The notes beneath the pieces were generated by a model. That model was not told where the DNA came from and made no database searches. It saw only the letters and a list, made by a program, of their open reading frames with translations. A stretch of 64,000 nt of DNA from Madurella fahalii. Its lineage: Eukaryota; Ascomycota; Sordariomycetes; Sordariales. Both the position numbers and the translations under genes were made by a program. Location: contig CM056878.1 of assembly GCA_029876055.1 (NCBI GenBank), forward strand, positions 1,054,001 to 1,118,000. Direction: 5' to 3'. Positions 10,770 through 22,400 of the stretch are shown in pieces (position 1 is the first letter of the stretch; every line of letters starts with the position of its first letter).

Positions 10770-13700
10770 TAGCTGTTTCGGATGCTGAACACGCTACCAA
10801 GAAACTTGTATCACGAGCGGCACTAGGCTATCTGAGTTGGATTGTAGGTGAGCGATCGGATAGCCCGTCCCATGGCTGATTGGCGTGCCGACCCCGGACA
10901 GCGAACGACATGTGCCCAGATCTCGTCCGAGATCAAGCCCTGTCATGCCTGCAGCGACTATCCTGGAGGTCTTAGGTTCTCGACAGGAGGTCGAGACCGA
11001 GGCCCGCACTTTGTCGTCCAGAAGAGGTGAAAGCTCCATGTTTCAACCAAGACGCAGGCAGCCGAGAAACGACCCATTCGAGTGCCGATGCGCGAATGAG
11101 CCTTGCAGACGCAAGGTTCAACAGAGGACTCGGTATCGAGATCCTCTTCCGTACAGTTCTAACTCTTTCTTTCCTGCTGCAGACGGAAATCAAGGGGTGA
11201 GCTGCGTTGCAGCATGTTCACTGTCTTGGCGAAGATCATGCAGGAGAACGAAACGCCCTGGCGGCTCCTGGGAATGATTCCACTCCACGCCGCCGGAAGC
11301 GCGGCAGAAGTGTATCGACCAGAGGCTAGCAAAAAAGATGAGACGGAAAAGGGGGATAGGGCACGCTAGGCCCCACCCATCGTCAGCCTGGGGGAAATAA
11401 GCTGAACGGAGCAATTGTATGTGTATGCCGAGTGAGGAGGAAACTGTTTGTTGCTTATGATGGACGGCATCCTCTGCTGTGCCGATTCCTCTGCCCGCGA
11501 CCGTCCACTAAGATCGCGGCGCGCTCTTGTGTCGCGATCGATCCCCGACCGGCAGCCGCCTTGAGGGAATGCAAATGTAGTATATGCCAAAGCAGTATAG
11601 GCCGGACCACTCTCGGGGTGACGTGTACGGAGTACTGACGGATTGATTACCGGAAGTGGGGGTCTGGGTCGTTGACCCGGCGCACGCCGCCCCAGCCCTG
11701 CAAGTCAGCATACAGACCAAAGTGACCTGGACCATGTGTGGAGAAGCTCGTGGCCCTCTTCGGCTGCACCCTGCAGTCCTACCCACCTTACCGGATGCCG
11801 TGATAGTCCAGCGTAGAATTCGTTCGTGCTCTCGGATTCTAGGTGTTAGGGGAACGGGTTTACAGGGTCCAAAGATGCAAGCGACTTTCGTCATGTTGTC
11901 AAGGTCTGGCTTTCGAGCTGGCATGCTCGATCTTCAGCATCAATTTGGAGTCCCTGTCCCTCTTTCACGGGGCTCAGCCCCACTATCAGTTAGTCTCATT
12001 TTTTCCGAGTCGCTCTGGGGCATCGCTTGCTCGCCCGGCTGCGACCTCAATGCCCACATGGCGCGGGAACACCACCTTGGTACAGCCACGAAGCGAGCGT
12101 TGAGCCTCCTCTTGCCATCGCTTCTGCAGGAGAACCGAGAGTAAACCACCAATATTTTTGTGATGGCGTGACAGAGCAGACGGGCGGCAAGTATTTGGTC
12201 GTATCGTCGTCCGCATCACTATCACTATCACAAAACTTGTGTTGTGCAGTTTGCCTATATCATCGCGAGGCCAACACGTTTTGATATTCCTGCAGGATTC
12301 CCAAGACACCACCAAGCTATTAGCCTTATCATGGTACCACCAACAGTGGTTGGAGATTTCCGACCATGCTATTATAAAGCGCTGAGGCGGCCAACACTGA
12401 AGCATGAAGCGCGATGGCGGTTCGCAAAGGAACTTGATTGGGTAAAGTTAGGAAGTCCAGAAAGCGCGGCTTCTGCCTTCCAGAAGAACTATGCGCCTGC
12501 CAGCGCTGGCCGTCAAAACCGGCCAGAGAATGTGCTACTTGACAAGGCCACGGGCTGGTGGGATTCACGGGTTGCACAGCATCTTAGATCCCATTCTTTG
12601 ATCTTGGAGAGGCTCCAGCCACAGCCTTTGCCGTCCCGCAGCAGCGTTGCGGACAGGACCCGAGGTTGAAATACGCAGTAGCCGCCCTGCAACGCAGGGG
12701 CTGGCACCTGCCGTGCGGTTGGCCCAATCAGGGGCCGGCCTGGGTCTTGGAACACTTGGTGCATGAAGAACGCTGGCCTGTGATTCGCAAGGGTTGCAAG
12801 ATGTCTGTGACAGTCAATCACTTTGCATTGACCCCTCGGAGTCTCACCCACAGACTACCGCCGGGCCAAGCCAAAGTTCATTGAAGCCCGAAAGGACAAC
12901 TAGACTCTGGTATTTTTGGGGATGCGATGCGCGAAATCGGGCTGCCGCCGTGGGGCTATTTGACTAGATATTCCATTCTCCCGGGGTTTATCTCTGCTAG
13001 CCTCCTCGGGCAGAAGTTTGCGTATATTGTAATGTACCGGCCTTGGTTGGCGCCTTCTGCATGGTACTTAGGGCATCGCTGAAGGATGGGCGGCGCGGTG
13101 ACGTTTCCGGCTCCCGTCGATCCGGCAGCAGCTTGACATGGGACCGTTCGATCCCTGACACCCCAACTAACTCGGCGTCCGAGCCGAAGCGCCTTCCAAA
13201 AGAGAAATGGGATGCTTTTTCTTCAGGTGGTTCGACACCAATACAGAAAACATTCGATCGTAGATGTCCCATAGACACTATCCCGCTTCTTGTTGCCAGT
13301 ACAGCTGGAATTGTGCAAACGAATGGGAGGGCACATCGCTGCTGCCCAAGCACACCTATCAGAGTGCCTGATCCGACCCCAGATCGTGTCGCCCTCTGGA
13401 CCCGCTTTTTAAGAGTCTCGGATTGTTTCTTCTCTGCTGCCAGGCTGCCCCTAGCATCCAGGGAATCTGCACTGAAAAAAACGAGAGAGAGGAAAAGCAC
13501 AATGCTTTTTACTCGTCGAGGATTCCCCTGTCGGCTGTAACAGCAGGCTTGATTGAGGAAACCCCCCCCTTCTCCCCCAACCATAGGGCGTCATCCACGT
13601 TTGGCGAGCGTAGCCCGGACCTGGCAGGCCAAGTTCCCCTTTGCGGGCCTGCATGATCACCTCTCCCAGCTCTGGCCGTCCCTAAACAAGCCCAGAAGCC

Positions 13701-14755
13701 GAACCCTCGCTTGTTGAGCCTGTTAGCTTGTGAGGAAACGCTCTCGTTCCTCTCTGCATGTAACTGGCATTTTGCCATCCCGCGCTGCCCCAATCATTCT
13801 TTTCCCCGTTGATCCCGCCTCGCAGGCTCTCAGATTCCCATCCTTTTTTTTTTTTTTCCCATTTCCCCTTCAGAACCGACCTCTGGCCAGTCCTTTCCGC
13901 CAGCCCAAAAGGAAACACAGGTTCCCTAGGTTACTTTCATCATCGGCAAAGACCCGCCATTAATAGTAAGACATATTCGAGATTGGTGTCCGCGACCACC
14001 CACGACAGAATCCCGACAGCTCGGACTCGGTCTCCATACGCTGTGCTCTTTTGGTTCTTGTTGGCTGCACACGCTAGCGATAAAGCGACACGATCGTCAG
14101 GAACACCGGGGCGCTAGGCTTATCGGACGCCAACGGCTGCACCCGCCACAGTTGCCGTTCACGAGGCTCCAGGCACTGTACTCGCAGGGTTGGAAACACG
14201 AAGACGAGCAGCAAAGAGAGCTTTTATCGTCCGAGGAAACTAGCTGCTGGACAGTAACGTTGGACGGAGCCGAAGCTGTCGCTCCCGTCACATGCCAAGC
14301 AGCCGCTAACCCTTGACGGACCTGTCATCGATTCACCAGACCAGTGGTGCATTTCGCTTTTATTTTCGTTAGTTGACATACTGGGTCCCGGACGGAGCCG
14401 GACAGCCAGCAACCAAGGCAATTGGGTCTGCGAGACGAGCGGGGGAAATTCGAACCGTTTTCCGCACGGCGCCGAGCCGTCCACAACCACCCGCTGCTGA
14501 CTCGAACAAGCCAGCCCCCCCCCCCTTGTTGCCGCCCAGCCCAGCTAGCGCACGGCGACCCCCTGTCGCGCCGCCTTTGCCTGCCCAGCTCCCAAGAACA
14601 TTTAATAGCCACACACAACCCCTCAACAACGGGACGTTTCAACCGCCCGAACGCACAACCCTCCCCACCGAGGAACAGCCTCACGACACCTGCTCTCCCG
14701 AGGGCCGCAAAGACGGGCTTTGACAGCCTTTTCAACTGCAGCACCCTGAGACAGC
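10770..14755. other. 4-kb stretch with no recognisable gene, upstream of noxR
   Basis: Both strands contain only short open frames without recognisable protein sequence or splice-linked continuation. The right third (about 13,400-14,750) is pyrimidine-rich with C- and T-runs near 13,565, 13,847 and 14,515, suggesting a long promoter or 5' leader of noxR. No tRNA or transposon signature was seen. A GTACGGAGTAC motif lies at 11625-11635. Confidence 0.5.
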
Positions 14756-16633
14756 ATGTCGTTGAAACAGGTATGGAGACCAGACAGAGCCCCGCTGCCG
14801 TGGTGGATAACCCCGACTTACACACACATCTGTGTGCAGGAAATAGAAACATGGGTCGAGGCCCTCAAGTACTACGACAACAATGAGTTCGACGAGGCGC
14901 TCAGGTGCTTTGACAAGATCGCGGATACCTCCAAGATCCTGTTCAACATGGGCGTCATCAATGCGACGCTGGGTGAACACAAGCAAGCGGTAGGCGGCAC
15001 TCTACCCCCGTCCTCTCTGGTTCTCGCCCCCGGGCGTGCTAACTCTTGGCCTAGGTCGAGTGCTACCAACGCGCCATCAAGCTCGACCAGTACCTCGCAG
15101 TAGCGTATTTCCAAGAAGGAGTCTCCAACTTCATCCTGGGCGACTTCGAAGAAGCCCTGGCGAACTTCAACGACACACTCCTCTACCTCCGCGGCAACAC
15201 GCTGATCGATTACACGCAGCTGGGTCTGCTGTTCAAGCTCTACTCGTGCGAGGTCCTGTTCAACCGCGGCCTCTGCTACATCTTCCTCGAGCAAATGGAG
15301 GCCGGCATGCAGGATCTGCAGTATGCCTCCAAGGAGAAGGTGGTTGAGGACCACATTGTGATCGACGAGGCGATCCAAGACCAGGGCAAGGTCCGTAGCC
15401 GGCCGCTTCGCCTTCTATTGACGTCCATGACTAACTGGTGTACAGGGCTACACTGTTTTCTCCATTCCCGTGTCTGTCGTCTACAGACCAAACGAGGCCA
15501 AGGTGCGGAACCTGCAGCAGAAGGACTACCTCGGCAAGGCCCGGCTGGTTGCCGCATCAGACCGCAGCAACGCTTTTACAGGCTTCGCCGGCACCGAGCT
15601 GAACAAGGTGGTGAGTTCGCATTCTTGCCGGTTGTCTTTTATTTTTTATTTTTATCCGTCAATGCTAACCTGCAACAAGGCTCCTCCGATAGCGCCCAAG
15701 GACGATAGGCCAGCAGAATCCCTCTCGTTCGCCGCCAACAACCTTGTCAAGCCCGGTCTGCAGAGCAGGCGACAGCAATCCGAGCCGCCGAACAACCGCA
15801 ACGTCTTCCCTCCAACGCCACCACCCGAGAACGACAAGCCGTCGCAGATGAGTCGCGGCGCTTCGGTTCGCAACGGACCCAAACCGATCCCCGGCAGGCT
15901 CAACCTTGAGAAGACGAGGAGCAATGACCGCTACGAGAGGATGTCACCAGATGACGGCCAACGGTCCCGTCCGACTCGCTCTGCATCGGCCGCCCCGTCG
16001 CGTGGTTATTCTCAACGTGAAACCCCGAGAAGGAGAAGGGACGAGGAAGAAGACGCCTACCCGGATGATCTGTATGACATGTACCAGGGCGGTGGTGCTC
16101 GGAGCAGCAGGTCGCAACGGAGCGGCGGCGGCCGGGCACGGGACCGATATATCGAAGAAGAGGAGGAAGACGGCAGTGACTATGACGACGCGTCTTTCGA
16201 CGAGGGCGAGTTCGAGATGGTCTCGAATCGCAGGCCGGGCACGAGTTCCATATCTGGCGGCTCCAAGCGGGGCTCCTCGAGGCGTGAGGTGCTTCGCACT
16301 GTCCGCGTCAAGGTCCACGCCGGCGACGTCCGCTACATCATGGTCGGCCCGGCCATCGAGTTCCGCGACTTTGTGGATCGCATCCAGGATAAGTTTGGTA
16401 TCCGACGCAGGTTCAAGATCAAGGTCAAGGACGATGATTCGCCCGAGGGCGAGATGATCACCATGGGCGACCAAGATGATCTCGACATGGTCATGATGAC
16501 GGTCAAACAAAATGCGAGAAAGCAGAAATCCGAAACAGGGAAGATGGAGGTGAGTCAAGGTCGTCGATATATCAATCAGTCGGGCAAAGAATACTGACGC
16601 AACCTCTTCCAGGTCTGGGTCCAAGAAGTGTAA
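14756..16633 (+). CDS. noxR: NADPH oxidase regulator NoxR (p67phox-like)
   Basis: Cytosolic activator of fungal NoxA/NoxB oxidases, acting with Rac GTPase in hyphal growth, sexual development and host interaction. Six exons: 14756-14770, 14840-14989, 15055-15390, 15446-15610, 15680-16549 and 16613-16633; product 518 aa. The N-terminal 160-170 residues are TPR repeats (WVEALKYYDNNEFDEALRCF, YQRAIKLDQYLAVAYF). An activation-domain-like segment follows (GYTVFSIPVSVVYRPNEAKV). After a disordered Pro/Arg-rich middle comes a C-terminal PB1 domain (TVRVKVHAGDVRYIM through MGDQDDLDMVMM). No SH3 domain is visible, as usual for fungal NoxR. The first exon has five codons; the last encodes only WVQEV-stop and completes the PB1 fold. 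All junctions keep frame. Confidence 0.95.
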
Positions 16634-19331
16634 AAACGCGACACTCGTTGACGCTGCGTTTACTGTTTTATACCCCCTGCCCGACGTGCCCGTAGCGTCT
16701 GGGTTTCGACTATGAAGTAATGACGGACGCTTTCACAATCATCCTCGTCAGATATGATCACGATATCCTTCGTCTCCATACCGCGCCGGAGTGTCAGTTG
16801 AAGCCAACCAGGGCTGCCCCGGCCCTGCTGGTCAGCCGGTTCAACGACCAGGACGAGAACAGCGACAATGGCACCCGGCACGTTGTTTTTGCATATTACA
16901 TTGATTGAATTTTGCATAAGACTCAAAGAGCCCACGGAGGGAAGAGTGGCGTTTCTATGGGATGGATGGCTTTTATTTGGCACAGCACCACTCTAGCACA
17001 GAGAGTGTGTCAGTGGTTCGCTGTCTCTCTCCCTCTCGCAGAGACGATGCCAGCATAATATACTTGAGGATTCTTTTTGCCCCTGCCTATTTATCTATAC
17101 CTGGATTTCTGTTGCATTATCCCTTTTTTGTCTCCCAAACCAGCATTACACTTACCCCTCTTGTTCCTTTCCTTTTCTTTCTTTTCTTTCTTTTTTCCCC
17201 CCTTTTTATCGGATCGCAAGATGGGAGTTGGTTTGCTTGCTTTTTTCGTCCTCTTTGATGGAGGGAGGAAGCCTAGACAAAAACCGGTTCGAGCTGGGGC
17301 GTGATATACCGGGGATGGAAGAGGGGTTGTGATGAATGAATTAAATATATCCTGTTTATTTAGTTGATGCCCTATCCGGTCTGTCTCTTTGCGAGTTATC
17401 GTACCTGAACTTATACCCATGAACCATGTTTAGTGCTCGATCATCGTACACCTGGGACTGTCGCTTATGTGATGAGATATAGCCGAGACAAGATGGTGCG
17501 TCAATCGTACTTTAAGGGGGGGACTTGGGTAGGTATAAGAATCATCATCCTTTCAAGTACCTTCGTTATGGGACGGCAGGAAAGGTGTGAGAGGAAGCCT
17601 TTTTAGCCAATCGGAACTAGCTGGTACCACGCCAGGGAGATTATAATGACGAAGAGTGGCTGTCTCCCCCAGTCCACATCGGTGGACGTGCATATGAAGG
17701 AACGGAGGTATAGAGTGCGTCTGGGATGTATGGACTGGTGTCATTATTACCTGCCATCCCCCCATCCGACGTCCCATTAGTTCGCAAATAACCTACGCTG
17801 TACCCAGCGTAGTAAGGGAAATTGCCTTGGTCAATACAAAGTAACCATATCCAATATCCGTATTTTCGCGAGTGAAGCCCTACTCAACTTTCGCGAGTGA
17901 AGCCCTACTCAACTGTTTAAACACCATATTACAGCTTTTCAAACACGGTCCAAAACCGGTTAGCGAGAGAAAAGAACGTCTTGGTTTATGGATTGGTATG
18001 GTTGGTATGTAGCACCACATTTAAGGGCTATGTCATCGTACATTTAGTGTAGACAGGTAGGGGCAAAATTTGGTAATTTTGTTTCGTCTTTGTCATGTAC
18101 ACACTGGAAACACGCAAAAGATCGCGGGCTGGCGGGCTGGCGGGCCATCCCTTCTTGCCACCCCCTGCTAATGTCTGCTTACCCGCAGTTGAAAACAGCA
18201 GAAGAAAAAAAAACACACTCGGATGACGCAGTGCCCATTCCTTTCCCCGATAGATGATGGACGAGGCGGACGTGCCTCACTCTTTCTTGGGTCGCCCCCT
18301 CTCCGGCTTCGACCGTGCTTAGTGGATGCCCTGACCGTATGCTGGCTTCTATGCCTGGGAAGGAATCGGAGAGAGGATGGAGGATGGAGGTAAACAGAAA
18401 CTAGACAAACAACAGCAAAACAAACAAACGGTTGTGGCGGAAGGTAAAGCAGCCAAGCGTCTCGCCATATGTGGTAAGACGCCTGGGGAAGGTCAGAGCC
18501 AGCAGGCAAGGCATGGTTCAAAAAAAAAGAAGAAAAAAAAAAGGAAAAGAAAAACAAAAAGAACCAGGTAAAGGTAAAGGTACCTTCCATAGATGTCTGA
18601 CCAAGTGGTAGGTAAGGTAACAGATCATTTTAACGCCGCCGAAACCTTTCCCCTTGATCCCTTAATCCCCCTGTGTCCTTGTCCCCCTTTCCCCGTATTG
18701 TTGCCGCTTTGTGGTTCGAAGACCAGGTAAAACAAAGCAAAGAGAAAGCCAACGCGTAAAGGATGATGAGAGAATGAAAAAAAAAAGAAAAATGAAGCGA
18801 GACCTGGACCAGAAAAGAAGAACAAGGTCTGCACCAGAGAGAATATCTACACACTTTGCACACTGTCCAGATCCCGAGACGCCTGGGAAGGGAGAAAAAG
18901 AGCTACTACATGTACAATAGACGAAAAGGACAAATACCCCCCCGGTAGAGTTAAGAAAAAGAAACGCCGTCTTCCGGCTACGGGCCAGATGAACAGCCAC
19001 AGTCTGCCCTTGCCATATCTCCCACTTCGGTTTCTTTCCATTTCCCTCTCACCAACAATGTGCTGCGTCTTTCTATATCCAGCAACGGTGGCTGTGCTAC
19101 TCCCTGAGAACGGCAGGAAAGCAAGACCGAGGGGATCGGACGCGAATGGCCTGAGCTGTAACTAAGCCTGTGGCCCTGTAGTTGTTGTAGTTATTATTTT
19201 TTGGGTGGTGACTGTGTTGCGGACCGGTGTTGTCGCAACGTGCTTCGGTCTCATCCGTGTTCTCTCGATGATCGTAACGCGGCGGGTCCGAGGAGCGAGA
19301 CGCGTCATCACGATTCGAGAGGGTTGATGAG
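16634..19331. other. Convergent intergenic region with simple-sequence DNA
   Basis: 2.7 kb between the 3' ends of noxR and the FAR1-type gene. It contains T- and A-rich tracts (about 17,160-17,200 and 18,518-18,570), a 25-bp tandem duplication at 17864-17913 and a short GCGGGCTG repeat near 18,125. No coding sequence was recognised; it probably includes two 3' UTRs. Confidence 0.5.
17864..17913. repeat. Perfect 25-bp tandem duplication
   Basis: The unit starting tttcgcgagtgaag and ending ctactcaac occurs twice head to tail without mismatch (17864-17888 and 17889-17913). It is intergenic and of unknown function. Confidence 0.95.
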
Positions 19332-20290
19332 CTACGAGCCGACCATCATACCCAGACGGCTCTCGTCCTCCATCATTTGCAAGCCGTCCAAGTTGCGCGG
19401 CTCCATTTGGGCAAGCCTACTTTCCACGCCGCCCAGCCGGCTGTCTACCAGAGACTGCATGCCTCCGTTCGCCAGGGAGCCGTTTCCGAGGCTGCTGCCG
19501 CCCATATTAGCAGGTGGCATGCTCGGGCCGCCCATGGAAGGCACACCGTTGCCGCCGAGCATCGCCGGTCTTCCACCCTCCAGCGCCTCGAGCCGCTTCT
19601 CGATGTTCTCCAGCCGCGCCGACAGCGCGTTCTCGAGTCGGTTGAGGCCCTGCGTCATGTCGTGGGCCATGCGGTCGACCTTGTTGGTCAGGCTCCGGAG
19701 GCTCTGGGCGACGGGCGTGTTCTCCTGCCCGGGCACGGCGGCGGGGATGCGCGCCTCGTGGTTGTGACGCGCCTCCTGCATGGCGAAGCGCCATTGGTGG
19801 CCGAGGTTCACCTCGCACACGGCTTTCGCGCGCCACGGGCAGTCGACCTTGCGCGTGCTGGGGTTGCGTTTCTTCGCCGTGCTGTTGTACTTGACGCCGC
19901 CCCTGTCGCACACGAGATCGTAGCGCGTCGGCTTGCCCTCGCGGTAGTTGCTCGCGCGCAGCTTGACGATGCCATAACCCTGCTCCTTGGCCGTCCGCTG
20001 GACCGAGGACAAGAGGTCGTCAAAGGTGCGGTAGATGCCCTCGGGAGGCGGCGCCAGGCCGGCCGAGGTGCCCAGCGCGGGCGACTGGGGAGGCATTGAG
20101 GATGATGAGGGTGGTGGCGGCGGCGGCGCGGCTGGGGCCGAGCCGGTTACCGACCACACCGGGATGTTGTAGCCGGTCGCGGCAGACGACGAGTTCGCCA
20201 CGGCGGGCGAGGAGTCGCCGGCGGAATGATTGGCGCCGTACTGGTGCTGGAAGAAGGTGCGGTCCGGTTTGCCGGCCGAGACGGAGCCCC

Positions 20291-20324
<34 letters not shown>

Positions 20325-20762
20325 GGGCGGCGGCGGCGGCGGCGGCTGCTGCTGATGGTGCTGGTGGTGGTCGCCGGCGAGGGTGCTCAGGCTGCTCAAG
20401 CCGGACGTGTCGGGCTGCGGGGCGGGCGCGAGGGTCGGCTGCGGATCAGGGTACTGCGAGTGTTGCGGGGCGCTGTAGCCGTTCATCAATCCGTCGGGCT
20501 CGGCGACCTGGTGCGATCTCTCGAGCTGCTGCGACGGGAAGGTGGGAGGATGTTGAGTGGGCACGGTGTCGACGGGCGCGCGCACGGCCTGGCCGTGGTT
20601 ATTCGTAACGGTGGCGGGTCCCCAGCCCTGGGCGGCTTGTGGAACGGGGGTTAGCGGGCCTGTGGTCGCTGTGTTTCCGGCTTCCGAAACGCGGGTGGTG
20701 CGAGGGCGCTTGCGCGGGCGTGGCTGGGCCTGCGAAGCTCCCGTAGCACCTGGGCCGTCCAT
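19332..20762 (-). CDS. FAR1-type (WRKY-GCM1 superfamily) zinc-finger protein
   Basis: Putative nuclear DNA-binding regulator of 476 aa in one exon. The start is the ATG at 20762, in a strong context (atcaccATGGAC); the frame upstream has no earlier ATG. Residues 1-240 are disordered, rich in Pro and Gln, with a basic patch RPRKRPR and an 11-glutamine run. A FAR1-like domain lies at about 240-345: FDDLLSSVQRTAKEQGYGIV, DLVCDRGG, VDCPWRAKAVCEV and HNHEARIP, giving a C..C..HxH metal site. A predicted coiled coil follows (LTNKVDRMAHDMTQGLNRLE). This domain is related to Mutator-like transposases, and fungal genomes carry domesticated copies; no transposase core remains here. No target or pathway can be named. 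Confidence 0.78.
20292..20324. repeat. CTG/CAG repeat in the FAR1-type gene
   Basis: Eleven CTG-type units (one TTG) encode eleven glutamines on the minus strand, next to a proline run encoded by GGC/GGN-rich sequence. Confidence 0.85.
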
Positions 20763-21509
20763 GGTGATTGGCAATGTGGCACGGAACAACCAGTGGGAAT
20801 ATGTACTGTGTTGTGAGGGGGAGGTATGTACGGGTCTGGTAGAGGGGGGAAAAAGGGAAAGGTGCCCTGGGCCTTGTTCTGCCGAGAGCGCGTGCGTGCG
20901 CGATCGACCTATCGATGCAGATAATAAACGGCTGACGGGTGCTGGGACAGGCGATGCGTTTTGCCTTCACGTCGCTGCACTGAATAGGGAAAAAAGAAAA
21001 AAAGAAAAAGGGTAAATTAAACCGACGGCGCCTGCTAGCGAGGCAAAGTCTGGTGTCACCTGCACTTGCTTTTTCCCCGCGCCCGGGTTGGTTGAATTGG
21101 TGATGGAGTCTGGCCAGCGGGCGACGAAGCGTGCTCTCCCCTTCTGTTGTTTGCACCCTTCAACCGAAAACCTGGCACTCGTTGGCCCGAGCTCCTACGG
21201 TCACAGCCTGCCAATTGCTCCGCGTCTCAGCCACAGTCTTGTTCGATTCTCGTCCTCCCATTTCCCTAAAGGTTGCACACCGGCAATCTGGAGTCCTGGG
21301 ACCAATCACCCGTCTCATCCGCAGCAAACACCCCCGCCCCTTCTTTCATTGTTGGCTGTCGCCGTAATCACAGCACTCGAGATAGATCGACCAGCCACTG
21401 CACGCTCTCGTCCTTGTTGTTTTCCGAACAATATTTACAGCGCCTACATTTAATTTCGGGTACCCGCCGTCATTCCAGGCTGAGGGCGCCCCCCCCCCTC
21501 CTCCCGACC
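20763..21509. other. Divergent promoter region
   Basis: 747 bp between the FAR1-type gene and the small coiled-coil gene. No coding sequence was recognised. A C-rich run lies directly before the right-hand start (21,489-21,500). Confidence 0.5.
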
Positions 21510-22034
21510 ATGGCATCTAACAAGCCGCCGATCCAGCCACAAGCGGCCAACAACGACCTGCAGGAGGAGGAGCGGCTTGAGGATGACCTCTATCGTTTGA
21601 ACCAAATGCATCTCCAGGCAAGTCTGCCACAGTAGTCCATTCGATACTGCCCTCATGGCGCTGAGTTTTACTTTTCTGACTTTTGCCGTGCAGCTGCGCC
21701 AACTTCGCTCGGTGCTTCCGCGCATGCTGGAGCCGCTGCGGACCAAGCATGCTTCGCGTGAGTCTTGCTAGTCCCGGACCGCGCGAGTCCACCAACAACT
21801 AACAGCACAACCTCAGCCCAGGCTGCCTTTGCCGCCTACATGCAGTCAGTCGAAAACGCAAGCAAGGAGGTCACCGGTTTCCGGGATCTTGTTAATGGCC
21901 CAGAGACCGAGGCCCTCTTTGCTAGGGCAGGCAGGAGCCAGAAGGAGAACCCAAAGGGCATCAAGCAGTGGCGTGCCCGCGACGACCCAGATTGGGCCAA
22001 CGAGGAACGTAGAAAGCGGCCTAAGCCGTCTTGA
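21510..22034 (+). CDS. Small coiled-coil protein, family not recognised
   Basis: Three exons, 21510-21617, 21694-21757 and 21817-22034, give 129 aa. Residues about 15-60 are predicted helical/coiled coil (LEDDLYRLNQMHLQLRQLRS), followed by VLPRMLEPLRTKHASPQAAF. The C-terminus is basic and polar (KGIKQWRARDDPDWANEE). The first intron has a GC donor (CAG|GCAAGT) and CAG acceptor; using the nearby GT instead brings a stop codon after the junction. The second intron is ordinary GT-AG. Length and helical layout resemble small Mediator subunits, but this is only a resemblance and I assign no function. Conserved-looking sequence across both junctions supports a real gene. Confidence 0.72.
21618..21693 (+). 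other. Non-canonical GC-AG intron
   Basis: A 76-nt intron starts GCAAGT after CAG and ends GCCGTGCAG. The junction gives HLQ-LRQLRS in frame. The donor matches the strong consensus typical of GC-AG introns at every other position. Confidence 0.75.
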
Positions 22035-22400
22035 ATATATTTACTCAGGAGCTCGGTGTGTTTAGCATGGAACCGGCGTTCTGGGAATCGGAGGCGTCTG
22101 GGAGTTGCGGACGGTGTTAGAATGGGTCTGGTTATGGAAGCGCGTTTCATTTGGCGACTCACGTTTTACTGGATAATAGAAGTACGGAGTACACTAGCCA
22201 CTTTGCTTTACGTAAGCCATCTTCTGCCAGCTGGTCCTGTGCCACTGTGCCACCGAGTGCCAACCCTTGCGATCGCAGCAGAGTGGGGCTTGCATTCCGC
22301 GCCCACACAGAAATTTGCAAACTGGATCTCAAAATTCATCCACCTAGCACACCGTGATCGAGTCGACGGAAACCATCACGACAACGCCAAAACCGCAGCA
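22035..22400. other. Intergenic region upstream of the eL34 gene
   Basis: 366 bp. It holds the GTACGGAGTAC motif at 22182-22192 and the eL34 promoter; no gene was recognised. Confidence 0.5.

Noticed and set aside
12244..12669. 141-aa plus-strand frame upstream of noxR
   Set aside because: No family resemblance, no introns linking it to neighbours, and overlapping frames of similar length on both strands.
14440..14465. TTCGAACC considered as a tRNA T-loop on the minus strand
   Set aside because: Flanking bases do not form the B box or paired acceptor and anticodon stems.
18518..18585. aggtaaaggtaaagg near an A-rich tract considered as telomere-like repeat
   Set aside because: Only two to three imperfect units and not the TTAGGG-type fungal telomere sequence.
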